A stretch of 64,000 nt of DNA from Margaritifera margaritifera (lineage: Eukaryota > Mollusca > Bivalvia > Unionida > Margaritiferidae): the NCBI GenBank assembly GCA_029931535.1, contig JAQPZY010001490.1:372001-436000 (forward strand), in the 5' to 3' direction. The position numbers were made by a program, and so were the translations under genes. Of this stretch, positions 24,329-33,981 are shown in pieces. A model generated the notes under the pieces. The model worked only from the letters and a program-made list of their open reading frames with translations. It had not been told where the DNA came from and made no database searches. Each line of letters opens with the position of its first letter. Within the stretch, counting starts at the first letter, position 1.

Positions 24329-27300
24329 CATATTGTCCCCCACGCCCTGCAATAGTTATAGTATCGTATAGGATATGTATATATTAGTTCATTTATTAAT
24401 ATGCATCTTATTACTTTGTATGACAGTCAGTCAAGGGAGTGGTTCGTCCACACCTTAGTGCATTCAAAATATTGCTAAGATGTTAATCACTCTGTATTTC
24501 TCAAAGTTTTTGTGCAACAACTTTACTTTCCGAACAATATTATTTTGTTATCCTTCCTTTGTTCCACACTGGTTGATATATATTCTTTCTTAAAGAATTG
24601 TTAGAATATCTCAGTTTCTCGAAGCACACGTCATTGATTTTTAGTTCACCTGGACATTAGGCCAAGTGTACTTATGGTATGGTGCTTCATCGGTCGTGCG
24701 TCATCTGTCGTTTGTCAGTACTTTTTATTTTCAACTTTAAGTGTCGGACCAATTTCAATCAAACTTGGCTCAATATTTTACAAATATGTCGATCCGGCAT
24801 CAAATATGGCCACCATTACTAAAAATATAAAAACGTTTAAATAACGTCTTCTCCAAAACAAGTGAACACATTGGATCAAATTGACAGAAAGTATCCTGGC
24901 ATGAGGATATTGATGATGATGCAGCTAACAAAAGATAAATTGTTTGTTATAGTGGTATTTGATTAAAAATTTTTATCAATTTGCAAAGGCAGGTACTATA
25001 AAGTAATCTAGGTACTATTAGCAGTTAGAATTAATTACAGTGTATTGTTTATGTTGTTCTTATTTGAAGCTATTATGCCCACAATACACGGTGTAATATC
25101 CAAAATAGGAGCATAAACCGTAACGCCTGCACATAAGTTTATTGAAACATGGAATTTAAGTTTTCAACCTGTATACATGTACTACTTCCATAATCACACC
25201 AAGACACATGCTTTCTTTTTGACCATAAGAGCCAATACAGATTTTTAAATACAAATATACCATGATATCTCAAAATATACGTGGACATAACATTTTGAGT
25301 TTTGTTTGCAAGCGAATAATTTTGTAATGGTACAATTTGTGGAATCACACTGTTTATGTTAGTTTTGTTGCACAATACTATTTTTCAAAGTGGATTCAAT
25401 GTTGTGGATCTTCCTTACCAATGAAAAATGTCAAAATAAACCCACCACAAATATTATTTTATTTACAATACCTACACATATAGGGCAATGATCACACAGT
25501 CAAGTGATGGGTTGACTGTACAAACACGAATAATGCTGTATCTTCTCCCTGCTTTATAGTCAAAAGAATATGTTTTTACTAATGTGAAAAGCTTGAATAA
25601 CTAATAATAATAGATGAATGATAAAGTGATTTTTCCTTCAAATACACCAACATATAAAATTTGTGTAAAATTTAAGGATGTGGAACTCCCTGCATTGTGT
25701 TCTAACAGTATGGGCTAATGTATGCTTTAGTTTTCCAAAGGCCTACTCTTACATTCAAGACCAACAGTGATCATTCTTCAAAGTGACTTTACTAATTAAA
25801 ATCTTACAATTTAATCTAAGACTGACTGAACACTTGGTTGGGGAAGATATGGTCAATCACACATATCTGTGTAATGGTTCTGATTCAAACAACAGGGTTA
25901 TATTAAGGATAATGGCCACTGTCTCCAACTGACACTAGATTAAGCATGTGATAAGTCCAATGATTACAATGGTATCCTTGTCTATTTAACCAAAGACTTC
26001 AATAATGAAAATACATTTACGTTTCATTTCTAACTGCAAAGTTCATATTAGATTGTGTCATAACGTGAAACCATTAGATGCAAAACAAAGTAATTTTACT
26101 TTTTTTATTTTTTTTATTTGTAAAGTCACAGTGTGACACATTCTTGTATAATTATATAATAACAGGAAAAAACGTTAAAGGAGAAAATCAGTCATTCACA
26201 TTTTATGTTTAGATACATATATGATCCAGGTCAAGTTCAAACTAAAACGTATAATAAATTATAAAGGATAAAATGATCTAAATGTTAAGTACTCTAGATA
26301 GATTCATCAATTTGAAAACATGATATGGGTAAACCTAATAGTCTCGAAGTTTAGACTAATTTCATTTCTAAACAAACAGGAAATTAATTTAAAAAATGTA
26401 ACAATGAAGAACATTAATTATATTCTAACTAAACTAGGTAAGAGAGACTTAGTTTGCATGCACCATGCATGATTCTCAAATAAACAACACAGAAACTAGA
26501 AGTTTGATTGTAATGTAAGCTTTATGAAATAATATTTTCTTGAATGAGTGAACCGTTTAAGAATGTACTTCTATATTTTCTTCCCAATGTAGCTGGTCAC
26601 AGTGATAAAGTTTCTTTAGGGCCTAGTCTAATTATGTAATATTTGATGACAAATTGATGGACACATCAATAACAGTGTCAGAGAAGATTCACATTATGTT
26701 TCAGCAGAATACTGCATCATCTCGAGTATCCATAGTGAGGCTTAGGGTCTATGCTTCATGTATGTGTGTACTAAAGACAATGGTGGCTAACAGCCGAAAC
26801 ACATAAATATCTCGTTATTTGTGTTTAATGGTTCTAGGTTGAGTGAAAACTTTTAAACTAAAATGAAAACTGAAAATACTGCAAACGGTCTGAAGATAGA
26901 TACAGTCGAATAACTATATATTATAATTGTGATTACATCTCCGATGCCAAGAACTCAAACAAATGTGCACTATCAAAACAAATGCACAAGTTAGTTCAGG
27001 TGTTCATAATTAAATTATCCGTAATGATGTTTTAAGGTTGATAATTACATTAGATAATCACTGTAAATTATGACCTCAAAGGAACTTTCATCAGCTGCTT
27101 GACTTATTAGTAGTGAGGACATCGGAAAATTGAAATGGTGTTTGCTGTAAGAAACTTAGATTTTTTTTATCATTTCTTTAAGGAAGAATGTACAACAACT
27201 AGTATGGAAAAACGAATAACAAAAGAAACAGTCTGAAAGGAAATGTAATTGCCTAAAAGAAACACGAGGAACAATCATCGTCTTAGTGACTCACAATATT

Positions 27301-30300
27301 TTGAATGGACCAGGGTTTTTTCCACCAAACTGCTTAGCAGTGAGCGACGAGCACGGCGAGCGATTTCACCAGGACATTGCAACAATGGGGAAACGCTATC
27401 AGGGCAAATGGAGCCCATTAATGCTTGCAGACTATTGCTGGACAGTGACAAGAGATGCTCCATTTAATGAATACAAGAGACAAGCCAAGAAGCGCCGAGG
27501 AGACACTGAATAAGGACTAAACTATGTACTTATATACACATAATAGTTTTTTTACTTTTGTTTCAATATATTTTTTTTATTTATATAATCCTTTTGCTGT
27601 TTTTTTAAAGTGTTACATACACAGGACAGGTGAAATGTTATCATGTAAAGCAACCATAAACACATGAAAAGACCTAGGTTTACAATTTATGATTAAAACT
27701 CTACTATGTACACAATATACATAGACGTAAAATGTAAAAACTTAAATATCTTGGAAACAGTATCCAATCAGTTGTTTTAATTGTCATATTTGAATTCAGC
27801 ACATCAAATCCCTAATAAATAGCACATTTTATCTCTGAAGCAGACGACTTCAAAAAAATTGTAGACCAGTGTATAATTATTTTCTCCATGATTCATTACA
27901 TTGATATTGTGCAATAAAATTTTGTACTTTAAAATTTCTTGTACATTATGAATCATAACTATACTCCTCTGGGAACATAGGAATATTTACCCAGAAGATG
28001 ATTTTCTTTTTGAAAAATAAATAAATGAATGAATACAATATTTGAACATGGTAATGTTAAAATAGGGTAATTAATTAAATCGCAGTAACATTAACATGCA
28101 ACACTGTCATAATATTGTGACAAAATAATTGTTTTACTCGCTTATAAGTCAAGTCCAACTGCAAACACCATAGACCCTGATCTGTCGTAGCATAATGCGC
28201 CGGCAAATCAGGGTCTATGTTGTTTGTTCTACTGATCACTCCTAACAAAGTGCATAGACCCAGATCTGCCGGCACATTATGTGACCACAGATCTGTGTCT
28301 GTGCTGTTTGCAGATGGACTTGACTTATTAACGATTATATATGGGGATCAGTAAGTGTCTTGACTGTAAATGACTGGAGTGTTTCCTTTGCAAGTAACGT
28401 ATTTGAGATACTAATTTATTAAAGAGATATAAATTGTTCTTGTTATGCTCCATGAAAAACTTCCCACTACAGTAATGTAGCGTAAACTAAGTTAATGTCT
28501 ACTTGTCGATAATCATATGTTATGCCCTATAATCCTTGCAATGGGTGATATTGATTTGCTGGAGCGGTGGAGTTCTTCCAATTCACACCTAATTAGTATC
28601 CTGTTGTGAGGAGGGTACACTAACCAGAATACACACGTTTACACTGTAGCAGTACCACTACTGCTGCAATGAGAACCATCTATTCACTGGAAATTTTTGG
28701 GGGGTGGGAGGAGGGAGAGATAAATTTCAGTCTTTAAACTTTGGATAATGTGTTATATATTTAACAGTTATATATTTGGATGTAATGACCGAATATGGAC
28801 ATGTTTGTAGAACCTTTCCTGTTATTTAAAAGTGTACTTTTAGCAAATTATTGGCTATATCGAACCCGCGATAATCGCCGAGACCACCCTCGGTGCGTCC
28901 TTGGAAAATACATTTAGCTCCCATTTCCCGGGCATGATATAGCCAATAATGTGTTAAAAGCGCCGTTTAAAGCAACAACAGCATAAACAACTCCATCCTT
29001 ATTACAATGCTAATCCTTTAATTGGCATGACGGCCCTGTATTTAATAGGTAATATATATGTTCGACAAACGTTAAATTTAACCCGCATTATCTGCCATAA
29101 TATTTACATGTAGGTGCATGAATAAAATGCATGTACCTCTGTTTGGATAAAATATGTATCTATTAACAAATATCGGTATTACGGCCTTCCGCCAGTCCTG
29201 AAAAAAGCTACAATATTTATTACAGTACATAATCATAAGTGAATTTCATACCCCTCTAATCATAGAAGCACAATTCTTTATGTCCACTCAATGACTCTCT
29301 CTCTCTCTCTCTCAGTAGTAATAAAGCAAAGGATTTATGTGGTATTTAACATCTCATTTTGAAAGGGTTTCAGTTTTAAAGGTTTAACCATGCTGTCGTA
29401 AATGAAGACTAAGTTTGTTTTCCTGGACAGGTTGGAAAGCTTCGTCCACACTATTCAAAAGTTTGTAGTAGCGTCCGCACCATGAAATGTGTGTCGGTTA
29501 TGTTTTGCATATTAGAATGGAGGTTTAGACCTGTTTAGATATGATCAGACCTCAAGTGCACCTTCTTCCTGGAAACCAACACTTCTTGCAGGTGCTAGAG
29601 TACAAGTAGATCCTTAATGTGCCGTATTTATCTCTCAAGTGATATAGATTACGTATTTCGGTTCTCAAATCAAATATTTATAGATTACTTTGTCACATGG
29701 CAAGTATGTCAACATGGGGTTGGTAAAACTACATGTATTGGGATAATAGTACTTGTTTTATTTTATTTTATTGGTTAAACTTAGAACCCTTGTAATGTTT
29801 CACATTAAATCTAAATCATAATGGCTTTTTCTGATAAGATACAGACTACAGAGAAGCAAAGAAGAGTAGTCCCCATATTTCCGAAACTTCTTAAGCAAGA
29901 AACTCAGGCTAATAGATCAATGTTCATCTTAATCAAAGTTATAATACATCTAAGCTTTCTGATTTTGACCTTGAGTTTGAGTTTTGTTTAAAACGTTTCA
30001 AGAATACGGGGCCAGGAATTTAAATTTGCACGTGAACACAAAGCTTATGCCAGAAATTAAATCAAACCACATCATACTTGTAATATACATCATACGATGA
30101 AATTTGGAGAGGGGCAGAAAACGGCCCTTATTTAATATAGTCCTTTATTGCTGCAGTTTAAGCGAACTATATTATAATACAATTGTCTGTCCTTTTAAAA
30201 AATGATCATTTTTTTCTGACTTTAGCCGCAGTAACACCATGTTAATCTCAAAGTAATGTTTATTTACTTCTAGTTTGGCGTTTGGTAAACTGTGGTTTGA

Positions 30301-32283
30301 GATAGTGGTTGTGCAAAATTGCATGCGACAAAATAAAATCATGGATAACCCTACCCATAGCATCAAAGACGTATTATTCCTTGTTTTAAAAAGACCCGAG
30401 AAATCCCAAATATCTTTCGATGACAATGACATCGAAGTCAGTAGCTCTTTTATTCTACGCAGTCGATTAAATCAAAATATAACAACTCTACAGTACGAAA
30501 CATGTATTAAATTCGCATTCGACATAAATATATTTTTTAAAAATCTTATTCAGCTGTCTTATATTACAACTTCAATCTACCATTCGGTTTGATAACACTT
30601 CTTCACAACGACTCGCCAAAAAACAGAAATTGAATTTACGTAAAAAAAAAGACAGTTAAATTTTAAATGGACTCGCAAATTTAGGAATCGCCTCTGATAA
30701 ATTAAAAGTTAAAAAAGAAAAAGGTAATAAATGTAAACTCTGTCAGTCAATAAATGTTAAAGTTCCAGTTTTAAGTTACTATCAGGTTGGTCTGTTATTA
30801 TCACCTCAAGATAATCTATATAATATAAAAAAAATTCATTGCATGAATATATTCAGCTTAATTGAATCTAGAACTTATTCCGTGTAATTGAATCAAATTT
30901 TGATATAATTTCCACCTTTTTCGTGACGTTTCATCTTTTAACCTTTAACCTATTACTGTCTTTACGTTTCCTGTATTGTTTCCAATCATATAATAATCTT
31001 ACGCTTTGCTGAGCACAGTGAGTCCCATGTAAGAAATATTTTGTCCGTGCCTATGGCTGAAGTCGAAACTATACTGAGAGGGCAATTTAGATCTATAGTT
31101 GGAGCGTTATATCTGTATGCCACGAGAACTGTTCGAAGTCTGTGTTCACAAAATAAAACAAGTGATTTCTTTTTCGAAATTTATGCACACAATTATTTAA
31201 TTTACCTTATGTTCGTCTCATAAATATACTAATGTCATAAACTTATTTAATTTATTTATTTCAGTTTTAAAATCGTTTTGACGTATTCAACTATATGAAA
31301 CACATAGATACAAAATTTTGTTACCGTACAGATCACTCATTTTTGGCTATTTTTGAATCAACTCAACCATAGAATGATGATCGTCTTTCATGAATGATTA
31401 AAATATAATTGCTCTTCATTGTGTATAAGATTAAAACAAAAATATAACCAATAAACTATCCCTTAAAATTTTTGTTTTTGGAATTCGAGATAAACCTCTT
31501 GAAATACTTATATTGCACGTGCCTCATTAGAGTAAACACTCTACAAAACTCCAACGAGAGATAATAACAAACACAGTACACAAAATAATAACAATTCACA
31601 GAAACAAGACCTACAAAATCAGCTTTATGAATCTGTCTTTAGCAAGCATACATCGAAAACCAAGGAAGTAAATTATCTCCCTTTGCTTAACAAGACAATA
31701 TAATAGCCCGAGTCACCGTAGGTGCAAAAAGAATATGTAGCGAATGTTCCGATTTGTGCCACATTTATTACAAATATGTTTCTTTATAAGTAAAAACAAG
31801 ATATACCTGTCCGGTCATGTTCCACACCCACAACTCTACCGGCTGGTTTCTCGCCAATTTTATATTCTTCACATTTTGGCCAAAAAAATCCACCTGTAAT
31901 TTGAAAAAAGAAATGTTCTGTCCCATTAGTTTAAAAACTCTGAAATATAATAGGATTTTTAATTTTCTTTTAATAACTTCACAAATAATGATGGAAAATG
32001 ATTAGGTAGAGAAAAGACGAGAACTCAAATAAACTTCTCAAGAAGTAATAATAATAATAATAATAATAATAATAGTAATAATAATAATATAGACATCATT
32101 ATGGAACATAATAAGGACTAGAATTGCAAAAGATTCAGACGTTTTAGGTTCAACTCATAGAGTTAATCTGCATATACATATCATTAACCTTACCTTTAGC
32201 CTTAGAAATTCTGTGCCTCTTTTCCAAAAACTGCAAAATGCAAAATAGTATATGTTCTCATGTACAATTAAGTGTGTGTGTCC

Positions 32284-32335
<52 letters not shown>

Positions 32336-33473
32336 AAGGTAGAGACAAATATTAAGTGTTTATGACAGTTATTTTGCAGTGGAAAAATCAAATTTTGATT
32401 TCTTAGAAATAATACCCTTTTCGAGAAATATCTATGATGCCAGGAGAACTTCTATGCTTTAGTGTTGAATATTTTGTGAAATAATACAACGAAATATTAA
32501 TTTCTTGCATTTTTAAACAATATAATTTAGGTAATATATTAATGATTTTATTTTTTTATAACCGTCGATCAAGGTAATCGAAAAATTGTAGGTGTCTGGT
32601 CCTGTTTCACAAGTAAAAACGTGGTTAAATAATACACAATTAATTTCCATTTTCTTAAACTCGGTGAAGAATTACTATTGAACTAGAGTTATAGATCGCC
32701 CGATTGTACGACTCAGCAGAAAATGCATATGCACTTGACCTTAGCTCTAAAGTTCCCATCAACAGTATACGTAGAAACTAACAGAGCTATAGTAACTCCA
32801 GCTACAAGGTATTGTGTATTCCTTAGTATGGTCACTGCATAATATTTTGGTCTGGATTTTGGATCAGGTTTATGAGTAGTTCAGTTCCTCGCTAACGATT
32901 GTGCAAATCGTCCTACCGTAACATCCGACTGCGTGACAAGTCAGAGCATGCATTCATGTACAAAAGCCATAAAGTCAACAAGGAAAAGCACTGTTTACAT
33001 GTATCATCTCTGGATTAACATCATGAATGCAATATAGGCAAGAATCCAAACACAGTCTTGTTTTTTTCACACGCACACTCTTCAATTAGGCATAAGTATC
33101 AAATGCAACTTACTCATTTAAAATGTTCAATGTATGTCTATTTTACTTATCTTTTCATTTATGTTTGATGAAGAAAACAAGTGCATATGTTTTCTCTGTT
33201 TATGTTATTTTAATCTTTCACTTGTACATTTTGATTGCTTTTAGCCAATTAAACGTCAGATTTCAGAGTTTTGGAACATGATGGTTTCTTGTAACCTCTT
33301 TACTTAGACGTCGCCCTAACACTACAATAAAATACATTGAGTTTGACGGTTTGAGATTTTGTGCTAGGCCAACCATAAAAGACTTTGCTTTTTAACGTAA
33401 AGTGAAGCTCATAGCTTTATAATAGTCAGGGTATTGCGTTATTTAACAAGTCATTGAAAATTTGAACCTTATA

Positions 33474-33546
<73 letters not shown>

Positions 33547-33981
33547 TCATAAAGAAGTTCGTAAAGTGACTATTGTAATGCCGTGATTGTCTATTTGATG
33601 GACAAGTTTCAGAGAGAGAGCGAGAGAGGGAGAGAAACATTGCCATACCTGATGCACAAAATGCTTCAAATGTGATGTGTTCTTCGCACAACATTTGGTA
33701 CCATTGTCTTTTTTATCAAAATCTTTCAGAAGGTCCTCGTCGTCTTGTGGATGAACTGATATTTCCTCGCATTTTAGGCAAAATCTTGGCGACTCTACAA
33801 CCTGTCCCGATGATGTAAATGGCAGTACTGGGCTCTTCCAGTGGTATACAGTCACTGTAAGGGCGGCAATCAAGGTTAAGTTGATGACAAAGACGACACA
33901 GGTCAACTTCTTATAGTCGGGCCCATGTGTTTGGAAATTACAATAGGTTGAACATAACTGGCATTTGCTTGTATGATCCAT
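16623..33981 (-). CDS. TNF ligand superfamily member, type II membrane cytokine (4 coding exons)
   Basis: Coding segments join as 33981-33649, 32230-32194, 31893-31807 and 17038-16623. Each inner border is GT/AG and the phases agree (0, 1, 1), giving 290 residues and a TGA stop. Residues 1-25 are cytoplasmic with Cys 7, 10 and 14. Residues 26-45 form one transmembrane helix. The stalk has a 'CLKCEE' pair and a 'KCCAK' pair, then a basic patch encoded by exon 2. 'KPAGRVVGVEHD' (exon 3) matches the start of a TNF homology domain. Exon 4 carries its core, including 'SGYYWFNSRVTF', 'DIAYFKKGERIIVQVSHPEM' and the terminal 'DSFLEVHLY'. Members trimerise and bind TNF receptors in immunity and apoptosis. 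No defect is seen. A 5' non-coding exon and promoter may lie above 33981. The assignment to a subfamily is not possible from the window alone; additional small exons inside the 14.8 kb intron cannot be ruled out. Confidence 0.85.
17944..18049. repeat. (TA)n(GA)n compound microsatellite
   Basis: About 37 bp of TA pass directly into about 69 bp of GA with one G interruption. Confidence 0.95.
18774..18800. repeat. (GA)n microsatellite
   Basis: About 13 GA units. Confidence 0.85.
19080..20230 (+). mobile_element. Non-LTR retrotransposon reverse transcriptase pseudogene
   Basis: Plus-strand remains of a LINE reverse transcriptase, inside TNFSF intron 3 and opposite to the gene. In order there are 'HFDHVWHKCLMHKLKCNGID' (motif A area), 'FIVYINDIG' and 'FADGSSLAYSS', where the usual catalytic FADD has become FADG, then 'WSRQWLVDFNPNKIETMLFS'. 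Further on come 'RIVTGLTRS', 'YDETG', 'FGETNRSYLRNRNNFYS' and a tail near 20100-20220 with 'VPSYF' and 'GKLSIRHYRIRNNYSELDND'. Stops and frameshifts are frequent. Endonuclease is absent. Clade uncertain (Jockey-superfamily-like). Confidence 0.85.
20477..20526. repeat. (CA)n microsatellite
   Basis: About 25 perfect CA units. Confidence 0.95.
20880..21290 (-). pseudogene. Transposase-type helix-turn-helix remnant
   Basis: Minus strand from ATG near 21292: 'MASYGKELTDCQKQVILQLV' continues 'EKDL', then after a frameshift 'LFEMTGISCSTIQNPLKRF'. This is the helix-turn-helix head typical of Tc1/mariner- and pogo-type transposases (a long helix followed by a 'G(I/V)S.ST(I/V)Q' recognition helix). 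The following 'RNVTPVGGKI' and later segments are in shifting frames down to about 20880. No DDE catalytic core is visible here. Confidence 0.45.
22014..22029. repeat. Poly-C tract
   Basis: A run of about 16 C residues, length likely unstable in assembly. Confidence 0.8.
22690..23040 (-). pseudogene. Pogo/Tigger-type DDE transposase fragment
   Basis: Minus strand. 'AIFDVFRAHQCEKMLTKLKE' and 'SFVPAICTDQLQPLDLTINK' are the second-aspartate region and the conserved 'CTD.LQPLD' segment of DDE_1 (pogo/Tigger, CENP-B-related) transposases. A frameshift near 22775 moves the frame to 'KPIRADWINAAHATMSERWD', matching the C-terminal part of the same domain. N-terminal DNA-binding domains are missing. 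The fragment lies in TNFSF intron 3 in the same orientation as the gene. Confidence 0.75.
23150..23410. repeat. Two-and-a-bit tandem copies of an approximately 117-bp unit
   Basis: TGCGTCGGCTT(T/C), TTGATGTT, CACGGTGTAAGT, ATTGA(T/A)CTTG and TTTGATTTGTG recur in the same order from about 23155 and 23271, with a third start (TTGCGTCGGC) near 23397. Confidence 0.65.
24266..24324. repeat. (TA)n microsatellite
   Basis: About 58 bp of TA dinucleotides. Confidence 0.95.
24640..24960 (+). repeat. Diverged copy of a dispersed molluscan-type repeat
   Basis: The stretch begins TTAGTTCACCTGGACATTAGGCC and has TCATCTGTCGTTTGTCA, AATTTCAATCAAACTTGGCTC and repeated 'TTCTCCAAAAC' style phrases. Low-complexity phrasing of 'cgtcgtccgt'-type words followed by 'caatcttcaatcaaacttgg'-type words is characteristic of a very common bivalve dispersed repeat. 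Assignment is from memory of that layout. A second diverged copy lies at 54270. Confidence 0.45.
27240..27513 (+). pseudogene. C-terminal fragment of a transposon-associated conserved protein family
   Basis: The plus-strand frame 27286-27513 reads 'FFPPNCLAVSDEHGERFHQD', 'ATMGKRYQGKWSPLMLADYC' and a basic tail before TAA. This strongly conserved 'EHGERFHQD...YQGKW...MLADYCW' segment occurs at the C-terminus of many unnamed, multi-copy animal proteins that behave like mobile-element products. Only the last part is here; the upstream 40 bp show an alternative frame. The family has no firm function that I can state. It lies in TNFSF intron 3, antisense to the gene. Confidence 0.5.
28145..28327. 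mobile_element. 183-bp hairpin MITE with TAAGTCAAGTCC ends and TTA target duplication
   Basis: TAAGTCAAGTCCAACTGCAAAC at 28145-28166 is the reverse complement of the end at 28306-28327 with one mismatch. Further in, CATAGACC(C)TGATCTG phrases also pair. Immediately outside, TTA at 28142-28144 and TTA at 28328-28330 form a 3-bp target duplication, the form made by PIF/Harbinger transposases. No coding capacity. Confidence 0.75.
28828..28975. mobile_element. Hairpin MITE of about 145 bp
   Basis: ATTATTGGCTATATC at 28847-28861 is exactly inverted at 28936-28950. The match extends outward imperfectly for about 20 bp (ACTTTTAGCAA against GCTTTTAACAC; TTTAAA at both tips) and inward to CCCG/CGGG. 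A GC-rich loop lies between. The ends beyond TTTAAA are not resolved, so a target duplication was not assigned. Confidence 0.6.
29294..29313. repeat. Short (CT)n microsatellite
   Basis: Ten CT units. Confidence 0.85.
31807..31893 (-). CDS. TNFSF gene, coding exon 3 (start of the TNF homology domain)
   Basis: Acceptor CAAATTACAG ends at 31894 and donor GTATAT begins at 31806. It encodes 'FFWPKCEEYKIGEKPAGRVV' followed by 'GVEHDRT', and ends in phase 1, matching exon 4. Confidence 0.7.
32047..32090. repeat. (AAT)n microsatellite in a TNFSF intron
   Basis: AAT triplets with one AGT interruption. Confidence 0.9.
32194..32230 (-). CDS. TNFSF gene, coding exon 2 (37 bp micro-exon, basic stalk)
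   Basis: Acceptor TTTTGCAG ends at 32231 and donor GTAAGG starts at 32193. The exon encodes 'FLEKRHRISKAK' plus one base of a Gly codon. The cluster of Lys and Arg may be a processing site that releases a soluble ligand; that is inference. Phase fits both neighbours exactly. Confidence 0.65.
32272..32334. repeat. (GT)n(GA)n compound microsatellite in TNFSF intron 1
   Basis: About 14 GT units with a CC interruption pass into about 17 GA units. It lies 42 bp upstream of exon 2. Confidence 0.9.
33476..33544. repeat. (TA)n microsatellite in TNFSF intron 1
   Basis: About 68 bp of perfect TA just downstream of exon 1. Confidence 0.95.
33649..33981 (-). CDS. TNFSF gene, coding exon 1 (cytoplasmic tail, membrane helix, stalk)
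   Basis: Starts with ATG at 33981-33979 and ends with CAG before a GTATGG donor at 33648-33643. 111 codons, phase 0. The reading frame remains open past the donor into the AG-rich and (TA)n tracts, so the splice site rather than the stop defines the end. Confidence 0.8.

Noticed and set aside
30172..30592. Overlapping ORFs of 86 and 105 codons on opposite strands in a TNFSF intron
   Set aside because: Checked for a further TNF homology exon; no matching strand motifs, no acceptable splice phase, and no other family recognised.
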